A stretch of DNA of 7,596 nt from assembly GCA_021848865.1 (NCBI GenBank), contig JAJZTO010000128.1:1-7596 (forward strand), in the 5' to 3' direction. This stretch comes from Myxococcales bacterium. Its GTDB lineage: Bacteria; Myxococcota; Myxococcia; Myxococcales; Anaeromyxobacteraceae. Numbering within the stretch: position 1 is the first letter of the stretch; the number at the start of each line of letters is the position of its first letter. Below the pieces are notes generated by a model. It made no database searches and was not told where the DNA came from. It saw only the letters and a list, made by a program, of their open reading frames with translations. The translations under genes and the position numbers were made by a program. This document shows positions 1-6,261 of the stretch, one piece after another.

Positions 1-551
1 ATGACGTCGGGCCCGGAGAGGCCCAGCCGCGCCTCCTCGCTCATCACCACCGCGTCGCAGCAGCGGGCCACGATGCCCATCCCGCCGAAGCAGCCCCAGG
101 CCCCGCCCACCAGCGCCAGCACCGGGACGCCCGCGCCCCGCGCCGCCAGCACCGCGCGCATCACCTCGGAGACGGCCACGATCCCGGCGTTGGCCTCCTG
201 CAGCCGCACCCCGCCGGTGTCGAGCAGCAGCAGCACCGCCCGCGGCCGCTCCCGCAGCGCCCGCTGCAGGAGGCCGGTGAGCTTGGCGCCGTGGACCTCC
301 CCCACCGCGCCGCCCAGGAAGCGCCCCTCCTGGCCGGCGGCCAGCACCGGCTCGCCGCCGAGCCGGCCCGCGCCCACCACCACGCCGTCGTCGAAGGACA
401 CCGGCAGGTCGAGCGCGGCGAGGTGCGGGCTGGCCTCGCGCTCCGCCGGGCCGAGCAGCTCCCGGAAGCTGCCCGGGTCGAGGAGCTCCCGCAGCCGGCG
501 CCGGGCGCTGGCCTCGCGGAAGCTCCGGGGCGCCGCCGCGGCCGCGCTCAC
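1..551 (-). CDS. mdcD: Malonate decarboxylase beta subunit MdcD, 5' part (runs off left edge)
   Basis: This is the carboxyltransferase-fold beta subunit of cytoplasmic biotin-independent malonate decarboxylase. With MdcE it decarboxylates malonyl-S-MdcC to acetyl-S-MdcC. Reading begins at GTG 551-549 and stays open to the edge, giving about 183 residues of a protein that I recall as roughly 280-300 residues, so the C-terminal third is missing. Visible family landmarks are FLGGAVGEVHGAK (about residues 79-91), LDTGGVRLQEANAG (about 109-122), and the glycine-rich GGAWGCFGGMGI (about 149-160) followed by EEARLGLSGPDV (about 172-183). These match the crotonase/carboxyltransferase oxyanion-hole region as found in MdcD. 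The GTG start overlaps the mdcC stop in a GTGA motif. The sequence before it is G-rich but is not a good Shine-Dalgarno, so translation probably depends on coupling to mdcC. A generic acyl-CoA carboxyltransferase is unlikely given the MdcA-MdcC context. Confidence 0.93.
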   Translation of the reverse strand, partial: MSAAAAAPRSFREASARRRLRELLDPGSFRELLGPAEREASPHLAALDLPVSFDDGVVVGAGRLGGEPVLAAGQEGRFLGGAVGEVHGAKLTGLLQRALRERPRAVLLLLDTGGVRLQEANAGIVAVSEVMRAVLAARGAGVPVLALVGGAWGCFGGMGIVARCCDAVVMSEEARLGLSGPDV

Positions 552-868
552 CGGTCCCGCCCCCGGTACTCCCGCAGCGCCTGGCCGAGCCGCAGGCTCA
601 CCACCGCCGGCGTGGCGCCGCCGTCGTTCACCGCCAGCGACAGCCCGGCCACCGGGTGCCGCTCCGCGAAGTCCCGCAGCACCGCCTCCCAGACCGCCCC
701 GAAGCCGCCGGCCGAGGTGTGGACCTCGACCCGGCAGCGGCCGGCGGCGGTCCCGCCCGGCTCGACCAGCACCTCCAGGTTCCCCGAGCCCACCGCCCCG
801 ACCAGGACGGGGGGGCGGGGCGGGCCGCCCTCCTCCCGGGAGTCGATCTCGAACGCCAGGTGCTCCAC
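548..868 (-). CDS. mdcC: Malonate decarboxylase acyl carrier protein MdcC (delta subunit)
   Basis: A 106-residue acyl carrier subunit. In this family a serine carries a phosphoribosyl-dephospho-CoA prosthetic group whose thiol holds the acetyl or malonyl group. The family motif is VGSGNLEVLVEP (about residues 23-37 with flanks), and Ser28 is the expected attachment site. Other MdcC-like segments are TSAGGFGAVWEAVLRDF and the C-terminal GATPAVVSLRLGQALREY. The length is normal for the family. The GTG start (868-866) has a strong Shine-Dalgarno and lies 10 bases after the mdcA stop. The stop overlaps mdcD by 4 bases. A Gly/Pro-rich stretch at residues 14-20 is encoded by a C-rich tract containing seven consecutive C, and the frame is intact. 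Attachment of the prosthetic group needs MdcB and MdcG, which are not in the window. This is not a standard 4'-phosphopantetheine ACP because it lacks the DSL motif. Confidence 0.94.
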   Translation of the reverse strand: MEHLAFEIDSREEGGPPRPPVLVGAVGSGNLEVLVEPGGTAAGRCRVEVHTSAGGFGAVWEAVLRDFAERHPVAGLSLAVNDGGATPAVVSLRLGQALREYRGRDR

Positions 869-869
869 G

Positions 870-879
870 CCTCCTCCTT
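870..879 (-). promoter_or_regulatory. Ribosome binding site of mdcC
   Basis: AAGGAGGAGG read on the minus strand lies one base before the GTG start at 868 and begins on the last base of the mdcA stop codon. It offers two registers of AGGAG pairing, about 4-7 bases from the start. It supports GTG 868 as the start and suggests independent, strong initiation of the carrier protein, unlike neighbouring mdcA and mdcD. Confidence 0.75.
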
Positions 880-2522
880 CACCAGCTGCGAAAGCGGGCC
901 GGGGGGGCGTAGAGCCCGCCCGACCAGCGCACCAGCTCCTTCACGGAGCGGGCGGCCAGCAGGTCGCGGGTCGCCCGGCGGACGTCGATGCCCAGGTCCT
1001 CGGGCCGGCGGACGGCGCCGCGGCCGCGCAGCGCCTCGACCGCCGCCCGGGAGCGCCCCCGCCCCACCGGCGTGTAGCCGGCCACGGCGCGGATGGCCTC
1101 GGCCCGCTCCTCCGGCGTGCGGCAGAGCAGCAGGTTGGCGATGCCCTCCTCGGTGACCACGTGGGTCACGTCGTCGCCGTAGATCATCACCGGCGGCAGC
1201 TCCATCCGCATGGCCTCGGCCAGGTCCCAGGCGTCGAGCCGCTCCACGAAGGCCGGCTCCATGTGCTCGCGGTAGGTCTCGAGGAGCTGCACCACCAGCT
1301 TGCGCCCCCGCGGCATGGCGCCGCCGCCGCCGGCCTCCCGCCCGGCGCGGACCCAGGCCGGGGTGGCGTGGCGGCGCCCCCGAGCGTCGCAGCCCATGTT
1401 GGGCGCGCCGCCGAAGCCGGTCACCCGGCTGCGGGTGGCGGTGGAGCTGTTGCCCTCCAGGTCCATCTGCAGCGTCGACCCGATGAAGAGGTCGCAGGCG
1501 TAGTGGCCGGCGAGCTGCGAGAAGGCGCGGTGGGAGCGGAGGCTGCCGTCGCGGCCGGTGAAGAAGACGTCCGGGCGGGCGGCCACGTAGGCCTCCATCC
1601 CCAGCTCCGAGCCGAAGCTGTGCACCGACTCGACGAAGCCGCTCTCCACCGCCGGGATGAGCGTCGGGTGCGGGTTCAGGGCCCAGTGGCGGCAGATCTT
1701 CCCGCGCAGCCCCAGCTCCTCGGCGTAGGTGGGGAGCAGCAGCTCGATGGCGGCGGTGTCGAAGCCGATGCCGTGGTTGAGCCGCTGCACGCCGTACTCG
1801 GCGTAGATGCCGCGGATCACCATCATCGCCATCAGCACCTGCACCTCGCCGATCAGGGCCGGGTCGCGGGTGAAGAGCGGCTCGATGGTGCTGGGGGCGG
1901 GGGCGCGGACCACGTGGTCCACCCAGCCGCCGGGGACGTCCACCCGCGGCAGCCTGTCCACCCGCTCGTTCACCTGGGCGACCACCAGGCCGTCCTTGAA
2001 GGCCGTGGCCTCGACGATGGCCGGCGTGTCCTCGGTGTTGGGCCCGGTGTAGAGGTTCCCCTCGCGGTCGGCGGCCTGGGCCGCCACCAGCGCCACCCGC
2101 GGCGTGAGGTCCACGAAGTAGCGGGCGTACAGCTCCAGATAGGTGTGGATGGCGCCGATCTCCAGCCGGCCCGAGCCGGCGAGCTGCGCCAGCCGCACCG
2201 CCTGGGGACCGGAGAAGGAGAAGTCCAGGCGCCGCCCGATGCCCTTCTCGAAGAGGGCGAGGTGCTCGGGCAGCGCCACCACCGACTGCACCAGGTGCAG
2301 GTCGTGGACCCGGGCCGGGTCGACCCGGGCCAGGGAGCGGGCCAGGAAGTCGGCCTGCTTCTGGTTGTCCCCCTCCAGGCAGACCCGGTCGCCGGGCCGG
2401 AGCAGGGCCTCCAGGAGCGCCGGCACGCGCTCCGCCTCGACCCACTTGCCGTCGGCGAGGCCCCGGGCCCGCTCCAGGCGCTCCGCCCGGTCGCGGCGCG
2501 CCCTGCTCCAGTCCCCGCTCAC
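879..2522 (-). CDS. mdcA: Malonate decarboxylase alpha subunit MdcA (acetyl-S-ACP:malonate ACP transferase)
   Basis: This 547-residue cytoplasmic enzyme swaps malonate for the acetyl group on MdcC, releasing acetate and forming malonyl-MdcC. The family length is about 550. Conserved blocks in order: LEGDNQKQADFLARSLA (about 49-65), FEKGIGRRLDFSFSGPQ (91-107), IGAIHTYLELYARYFVDL (122-139), REGNLYTGPNTEDTPAIVEA (153-172), LFTRDP (216-221), LNHGIGFDTAAIELLLPTY (248-266), GKICRHWALNPHPTLIPA (274-291), FIGSTLQMD (346-354), GFGGAPNMG (369-377), GRRHATPAW (382-390), MIYGDDVTHVVTEEGIA (446-462) and the ending WSGGLYAPPARFRSW. All are typical of MdcA rather than of the related citrate lyase alpha subunit. 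The start is GTG 2522-2520, overlapping the dctM stop as GTGA; the same frame stays open far upstream, but that part is the out-of-frame shadow of dctM. There is no clear Shine-Dalgarno, and the start G is inside a predicted hairpin. A glycine-rich loop at about 393-402 looks variable. Confidence 0.97.
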   Translation of the reverse strand: MSGDWSRARRDRAERLERARGLADGKWVEAERVPALLEALLRPGDRVCLEGDNQKQADFLARSLARVDPARVHDLHLVQSVVALPEHLALFEKGIGRRLDFSFSGPQAVRLAQLAGSGRLEIGAIHTYLELYARYFVDLTPRVALVAAQAADREGNLYTGPNTEDTPAIVEATAFKDGLVVAQVNERVDRLPRVDVPGGWVDHVVRAPAPSTIEPLFTRDPALIGEVQVLMAMMVIRGIYAEYGVQRLNHGIGFDTAAIELLLPTYAEELGLRGKICRHWALNPHPTLIPAVESGFVESVHSFGSELGMEAYVAARPDVFFTGRDGSLRSHRAFSQLAGHYACDLFIGSTLQMDLEGNSSTATRSRVTGFGGAPNMGCDARGRRHATPAWVRAGREAGGGGAMPRGRKLVVQLLETYREHMEPAFVERLDAWDLAEAMRMELPPVMIYGDDVTHVVTEEGIANLLLCRTPEERAEAIRAVAGYTPVGRGRSRAAVEALRGRGAVRRPEDLGIDVRRATRDLLAARSVKELVRWSGGLYAPPARFRSW

Positions 2523-3868
2523 CGGACGCCCATCACCGCGTCCGGCAGCCAGGTGGCGATCCCCGGGAAGAGGCTGAGGAGCAGCACCGCCACCGCCATC
2601 AGGGCGACGAAGGGCATCACGCCCCAGACCACGTCGGACAGGGGGATGTCGGGGGCCACGTTCTTGATGACGAAGATGTTGAGCCCCACCGGCGGGTGGA
2701 TGAGCCCCATCTCCATGACGATGGTCATCACCACCCCGAACCAGACCAGGTCGAAGCCGGCGGCCTTGAGCGGCGGCAGGATGATGGGCGCGGTCATGAG
2801 GATGATGGAGACCGGCGGCAGGAAGAAGCCCAGCACGATCACGAAGAGCAGGATGGCGACGAGCAGCACCCAGCGCGACAGGTGCATGGCGACGATCCAC
2901 TCGGCCGCCGACTGGCTGATGTGGAGGTAGCTCATCACGTAGGAGTAGAGGAGCGACATGCCGATGATGAACATCAGCATGGTGGACTCGCGCAGGGTGC
3001 TGGTGAGGATGGGCTTCACCTCGCCGGGCCGCCAGACGCGGTAGACGACGCCCACCAGCGCCATGGCCAGGATGGCGCCCAGGCCGGCGGTCTCCGAGGG
3101 GGTGGCGTAGCCGCCGTAGAGCGCGACCATCACCCCGATGAGCAGGACGACGAAGGGCAGGACCTTGGGGAGCATCCGGGTCTTCTCGGCGAAGGACCAG
3201 GTGCGCTCCTCGAGCTGGGCGCCGCGCTCCCCGCCGCGCTGGTACAGCTCCAGCGCCGCCCGGTACTCGCGCCGGTAGGCCCAGACCACGTAGCCGGCGA
3301 AGAGCGCCACCAGCAGGAAGCCCGGCATCACCCCGGCCAGGAACAGGCGGCCCAGTGACTGCTCGCTCGCCACCGAGAAGAGGATCATGGTGATCGAGGG
3401 CGGCAGCAGGATGCCCAGCGTCCCCCCGGCGGCGATGATGCCGGCCGCCAGCTTCCCCGAGTAGCCGTGGGAGCGCATCTCGGGGATGCCGGCGCTGCCG
3501 ATGGCCGAGGCGGTGGCCGGGCTGGAGCCGGCCATGGCGGCGAACAGGGCGCAGGCGAAGACATTGGCGATCCCCAGGCCCCCCGGGATCCGGTGCATCC
3601 AGGCGTGGATGGCCGAGTAGAGGTCGTGGCCCGCCTTGGACTTGCCGATGGCCGCCCCCTTCAGGATGAAGAGGGGGATGGAGAGCAGGGTGATGCTGGA
3701 CATCTCCTCGTAGACGTTCTGGGTGACGGTGTCGAGCGCCGCCCCGGGCATGAAGACCCACATGAAGGCCACCGCCACCGCCCCCAGGGCGAAGGCGATG
3801 GGCACGCCCGAGAACATCACCACCAGGGTGACGATGCCGTAGAGCCAGCCGATGACCGCGGTGCTCAC
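2519..3868 (-). CDS. dctM: TRAP transporter large permease subunit, DctM family (probable malonate uptake, MatM-like)
   Basis: A 449-residue inner-membrane protein that forms the sodium-driven translocation path of a tripartite (TRAP) transporter. Hydrophobic spans cover nearly the whole length, about a dozen. Typical DctM segments are GVPIAFALG (21-29), MSSITLLSIPLFILKG (56-71), the AAMAGSSPATASAIGS block (110-125), GGTLGILLPPSITMILFS (148-165) and FFLPPVSIILMTAPIILPPL (348-367), plus HPPVGLNIFVIKN (391-403). A hydrophilic loop at about 198-233 is charged and predicted to be cytoplasmic. Length is normal to slightly long (about 425-450 in the family). The start is GTG 3868-3866, preceded by AGGAGGT and overlapping the dctQ stop as GTGA; longer in-frame starts would run into dctQ. 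It is followed immediately by mdcA. The family takes C4-dicarboxylates, sialic acid, keto acids and others. Malonate is inferred from the mdcA neighbour and from the known matPQM TRAP genes of Sinorhizobium meliloti. Confidence 0.95.
   Translation of the reverse strand: MSTAVIGWLYGIVTLVVMFSGVPIAFALGAVAVAFMWVFMPGAALDTVTQNVYEEMSSITLLSIPLFILKGAAIGKSKAGHDLYSAIHAWMHRIPGGLGIANVFACALFAAMAGSSPATASAIGSAGIPEMRSHGYSGKLAAGIIAAGGTLGILLPPSITMILFSVASEQSLGRLFLAGVMPGFLLVALFAGYVVWAYRREYRAALELYQRGGERGAQLEERTWSFAEKTRMLPKVLPFVVLLIGVMVALYGGYATPSETAGLGAILAMALVGVVYRVWRPGEVKPILTSTLRESTMLMFIIGMSLLYSYVMSYLHISQSAAEWIVAMHLSRWVLLVAILLFVIVLGFFLPPVSIILMTAPIILPPLKAAGFDLVWFGVVMTIVMEMGLIHPPVGLNIFVIKNVAPDIPLSDVVWGVMPFVALMAVAVLLLSLFPGIATWLPDAVMGVR
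2522..2545 (-). promoter_or_regulatory. Hairpin across the dctM-mdcA junction that includes the mdcA start base
   Basis: CCGGACGC (2545-2538) pairs perfectly with GCGTCCGG (2529-2522), leaving an 8-base loop GGTGATGG. The final G of the stem is the first base of the mdcA GTG start. The loop carries GGTGA, a partial match to the anti-Shine-Dalgarno, and no better ribosome site is present. A ribosome finishing dctM would melt the stem, so it could couple mdcA translation to dctM. Function is inferred; the pairing is visible. Confidence 0.45.
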
Positions 3869-4422
3869 CGGGCCACCTCCTGCCGGCGGAAGTGGCCGGC
3901 GGTCTGCAGGAGCAGCTGCAGCGCCACCAGGGTCATCCCGCCGGCCATGATGCCGTAGGGGATCCAGAGGGGCGGCGCCCAGCTCGACGAGGTGGTCTGG
4001 TGGTCCACCACCGCCTCGCGGAGCAGCGACCAGGACTTCCAGGCGAAGAAGGTGCAGAAGAGGACGGCCACCAGATCCGAGAGCAGGAGGCGGACCCGGT
4101 TGGCCCGGGGGGAGAGCACGCTGGCCAGGGCGCCGATGCCGACGTGCCCCCGGTAGGACTGCACGTAGGCGCCGCAGCCGAAGGTGGCGCCGACCATCAG
4201 GAACACCGAGGCCTCGTCCTGCCACTCGGTGGGGAGCTTCAGGAAGTAGCGGGTCAGCACGCTGAGGGTGAGCACCCCGGCGGCGGCCAGCAGCGCCCCC
4301 ATCGAGGCCACCAGCAGCTTGTCGTTGACCCAGGCCAGGGCGCGGTTGGCCGCGCCCAGGAAGCCCTCCCCGGCCGCGTCCCGCTGCGGGGCGTGGCCCG
4401 GGAGGTCGGCCCCGTGGCTCAC
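3865..4422 (-). CDS. dctQ: TRAP transporter small permease subunit, DctQ family (MatQ-like)
   Basis: A 185-residue small membrane subunit that pairs with the DctM-type permease. Four hydrophobic helices are visible at about 36-58, 70-89, 112-132 and 155-175. The DctQ signature RYFLKLPTEWQDEASVFLMV (58-77) and RGHVGI (91-96) follow the family pattern of an Arg-Tyr, then Pro-x-Trp and acidic residues, then a His after the second helix. The last helix begins PLWIPYGIMAGG, also typical. The N-terminal 20 residues are hydrophilic and not conserved-looking. The start is GTG 4422-4420, in a GTGA overlap with the dctP stop, with GGAG 8 bases upstream. The frame stays open much further upstream, but that is shadow sequence inside dctP and the regulator gene. 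The stop overlaps dctM in the same manner. It has no transport activity alone. Confidence 0.92.
   Translation of the reverse strand: MSHGADLPGHAPQRDAAGEGFLGAANRALAWVNDKLLVASMGALLAAAGVLTLSVLTRYFLKLPTEWQDEASVFLMVGATFGCGAYVQSYRGHVGIGALASVLSPRANRVRLLLSDLVAVLFCTFFAWKSWSLLREAVVDHQTTSSSWAPPLWIPYGIMAGGMTLVALQLLLQTAGHFRRQEVAR
3875..3881 (-). promoter_or_regulatory. Ribosome binding site of dctM
   Basis: AGGAGGT on the minus strand lies 6 bases before the GTG start at 3868, inside the end of dctQ. It fixes the dctM start at the GTGA overlap. It is one of the three strongest Shine-Dalgarno sequences in the operon. Confidence 0.75.
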
Positions 4423-5450
4423 AGGGTCTTCTCCGCCAGGCCCAGGATCCGGGCGCAGAGCGGGGTGCGGGCCGCGTAGTCCTTCCAGGCGGTGTCGCGG
4501 GCGATGGCCTGCCAGCGGCGGACGGTGGCCTCGGAGAGGTCGAAGGTCTTGGCCCCGGCCTTGGCGTAGGTGGCGGCCACGGACTGGTCGTCGGCCTTGG
4601 CCGAGTCGGTGGCGAACTTCTCCAGGTCGGAGCCGATCGCCATCACCGTGGACTGCACGTCCTTGGGCAGCTTCTCGAAGACGGCGCGCGACATCAGCAG
4701 CGGCTCCAGCATGAACCAGTAGGCCTTGCCCCGCCCGGTGACCAGCGCCTTGGAGACCTCCTCCAGGCGGAAGGACATCAGGCTGGTGGAGGAGGTCATG
4801 GCGGCGTCGAGGGCCCCGGTCTGCATCGACTGGTAGATCTCCGAGGAGGGCACCGACATCACCGCCGCCCCGGCGGTCCGCAGCACCGTGTCCATCTCCC
4901 GGCTGCCGCCGCGGACCTTCTGTCCCTTGGCGTCCTCGGGCTCGACGATGGGCTTGGCGCGGCAGGCCACGCCGCCCGCCTGCCAGACCCAGGAGAGGAT
5001 GACGATGCCCTTGTCGGCGAGGAAGTCGGAGAAGACCTTGCCCACCTCGGCCTTCTTCCAGGCCGCCCCCTGCTCGTAGGAGGTGACCACGCCCGGCATC
5101 AGGCCGATGTTCACCTCGGGCAGCTCGCCCCCGGCGTAGGAGACCGGGAACAGGCTGATGTCCAGCGCCCCCTTGCGCATGGCGCTGAACTGGGCGTTCA
5201 CCTTCATCAACGAGGAGCTGGGGTAGACCGTCCCGGTGACCTCGCCGTGGGTGCGCTTCGACAGCTCGGCGGCGAACATCCGGCACATCCGGTCGCGGAA
5301 GTCGCCCTCGGCGATGGTCCCGCCCGGGAACTGGTGGGAGATCTTGAGGTCGGTCTTCCCGGCGGCGAGCGCCCGGCGTCCCAGCAGCGCCACCGCGGGA
5401 AGGCCCGCGAGCCCGGCCAGCAGCTTCCTCCGGCTGATCCCATCGCTCAT
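4419..5450 (-). CDS. dctP: TRAP transporter periplasmic substrate-binding protein, DctP family (MatP-like, probable malonate binder)
   Basis: A 343-residue periplasmic receptor that captures the solute and passes it to the DctQ/DctM pair. The N terminus is a signal with twin arginines (SRRKLLAGLAG, about 6-16), a hydrophobic core and a likely cleavage after ALAA (about residue 30), which suggests export folded through the Tat path. The mature part starts KTDLKISHQFPGG as usual for the family. Other landmarks are YPSSSLMK (76-83), MRKGALDISLFP (91-102), KGQKVRGGSREMDTVL (175-190) and PSSEIYQSMQTGALDAAMTS (201-220). Arg180 in the KVR motif is in the place of the arginine that pairs with the substrate carboxylate in DctP-type proteins. 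ATG 5450 is preceded by GAGGAG at a 6-base spacing, and the stop overlaps dctQ. Specificity for malonate is inferred from the neighbours; a different small dicarboxylate or keto acid cannot be excluded. Confidence 0.94.
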   Translation of the reverse strand: MSDGISRRKLLAGLAGLPAVALLGRRALAAGKTDLKISHQFPGGTIAEGDFRDRMCRMFAAELSKRTHGEVTGTVYPSSSLMKVNAQFSAMRKGALDISLFPVSYAGGELPEVNIGLMPGVVTSYEQGAAWKKAEVGKVFSDFLADKGIVILSWVWQAGGVACRAKPIVEPEDAKGQKVRGGSREMDTVLRTAGAAVMSVPSSEIYQSMQTGALDAAMTSSTSLMSFRLEEVSKALVTGRGKAYWFMLEPLLMSRAVFEKLPKDVQSTVMAIGSDLEKFATDSAKADDQSVAATYAKAGAKTFDLSEATVRRWQAIARDTAWKDYAARTPLCARILGLAEKTL

Positions 5451-5456
5451 GTCGAA

Positions 5457-5462
5457 CTCCTC
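5457..5462 (-). promoter_or_regulatory. Ribosome binding site of dctP
   Basis: GAGGAG on the minus strand, 6 bases before ATG 5450. It follows directly after the intergenic hairpin at 5471-5489, so the site itself lies outside the stem. Confidence 0.75.
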
Positions 5463-5470
5463 GTCGTCGG

Positions 5471-5489
5471 GGCCCGGGTGTCCCGGGCC
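5471..5489 (-). repeat. Perfect 8-bp inverted repeat between the regulator gene and dctP
   Basis: GGCCCGGG and CCCGGGCC are separated by ACA in the 42-base gap between the regulator stop and the dctP start. In RNA this would be an all-GC 8-bp stem with a 3-base loop. No T-run follows, so it is not a standard intrinsic terminator. It could act as a processing or stability element that lets the binding protein be made in excess over the regulator, or as weak attenuation. Chance is possible in such GC-rich DNA, but the perfect pairing in the only gap inside the operon is notable. Confidence 0.5.
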
Positions 5490-5492
5490 GGT

Positions 5493-6245
5493 TCACTTCG
5501 GCTTCGTCGGGGGTGCGGCGCGCTGCGGGGAGCTGCGGTGCGGCGGGGGAGAAGAGGTCGGGCCGGCGCCCTCCAGCTCGAGCAGGGCGTCGAGCTGGCG
5601 GTGAAGGTGCTCCTGCATCAGCGCCTCGGCGCGGCGGCCGTCGCCGTCGCGCAGCGCCTGGAGCAGCGCCCGGTGCTCGGCGAGCGACCCGTGGATGCGC
5701 CCCGGGAGCTTCAGCGACCGGTGGCGGGCCAGGTTCAGCTTGCGCCGCAGCTCCCCGAGGATGTTCTGGAGCCAGGTGTTGCCCACCAGCTCCTGGAGGG
5801 CGATGTGGAAGACGTAGTTCGCCTCCCAGTAGCGGTCCACGTTGCCGGCGGCGGCGTGCCGCTCCAGCTCGGCGTGGAGCACCTCCATGTGCGCCATCTC
5901 CTGGGCGGTGCGGCGCTCGGCGGCCTCGTGGGCCACCCACCCCTCCAGCCGGGCCATGATGGGGAAGATCTGCTTCTGGTCCTCGACGGTGAGCGCGGCC
6001 ACGAAGCAGCCGCGCCGCGAGCGCATCTCCACCAGCCCCTGGGCGACGAGCAGGCGCAGCGCCTCCCGGACCGGGGTGCGGCTCACGCCGAGCTGCCGGG
6101 CCAGCTCCACCTCGTCCAGCTTCGCGCCCGGCCGCAGCTTGCGGTCGTAGATGCGCTGCCGGAGGTTGTCGGTGACCTGCTGCGCGAGCGACGAACGGGA
6201 GATGGCCGGCGGGGAGGCGCGCGCGGAGCGGGTGGGATTCGGCAT
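5493..6245 (-). CDS. GntR/FadR-type transcriptional regulator with FCD domain, probable regulator of the malonate operon
   Basis: A 250-residue DNA-binding regulator. The N-terminal winged helix-turn-helix spans about 18-85: SLAQQVTDNLRQRI, LRPGAKLDEVELARQLGVSR, then TPVREALRLLVAQGLVEMR and the wing SRRGCFVA. The C-terminal all-helical FCD ligand domain spans about 90-222. His147 (in NYVFHIAL), His191 (AEHRALLQAL) and His213 (QEHLHRQL) fit the metal-ligand pattern of FCD domains, while the position four before His147 is Asn143 where Asp is common. The last 25 residues are a Pro/Ser/basic tail (SSPPPHRSSPQRAAPPTKPK) beyond the usual fold. I chose ATG 6245. A TTG at 6263 is in frame but would put the start inside the promoter and repeats. 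It lies first in the transporter-decarboxylase operon, 42 bases before dctP. It resembles the role of MatR in rhizobial mat loci, but I cannot prove orthology; its ligand is unknown, with malonate or malonyl-CoA the natural guess. Confidence 0.92.
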   Translation of the reverse strand: MPNPTRSARASPPAISRSSLAQQVTDNLRQRIYDRKLRPGAKLDEVELARQLGVSRTPVREALRLLVAQGLVEMRSRRGCFVAALTVEDQKQIFPIMARLEGWVAHEAAERRTAQEMAHMEVLHAELERHAAAGNVDRYWEANYVFHIALQELVGNTWLQNILGELRRKLNLARHRSLKLPGRIHGSLAEHRALLQALRDGDGRRAEALMQEHLHRQLDALLELEGAGPTSSPPPHRSSPQRAAPPTKPK

Positions 6246-6261
6246 ACTGCATACTGCATAC
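6241..6261 (-). repeat. Three tandem heptamers GTATGC(A/C), candidate operator of the FCD regulator
   Basis: On the minus strand GTATGCA occurs at 6261-6255 and 6254-6248, and GTATGCC at 6247-6241, exactly head to tail. Overlapping units also form short inverted repeats (GCA-TAC-TGC). TTGTATGC at the first unit recalls the TGTA/TACA-containing half-sites bound by FadR-subfamily GntR proteins. The array overlaps the proposed -10 box and runs into the regulator start codon, a position suited to repression. The AT-rich heptamers stand out sharply from the surrounding GC-rich DNA. Confidence 0.6.

Noticed and set aside
879..2522. Citrate lyase alpha subunit or general CoA-transferase
   Set aside because: The MdcA-specific blocks and C terminus, and adjacent MdcC and MdcD, settle it as malonate decarboxylase.
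291..2930. Plus-strand open frame of 879 codons
   Set aside because: It lies opposite mdcD, mdcC, mdcA and dctM, has low-complexity His/Gly/Pro/Ala-rich composition and no family motif. High GC at third positions removes stops on the opposite strand.
2523..3761. Upstream extension of the mdcA frame (a 960-codon open frame in all)
   Set aside because: The sequence before GTG 2522 is the out-of-frame shadow of dctM and does not resemble any MdcA N terminus. The length from GTG 2522 matches the family.
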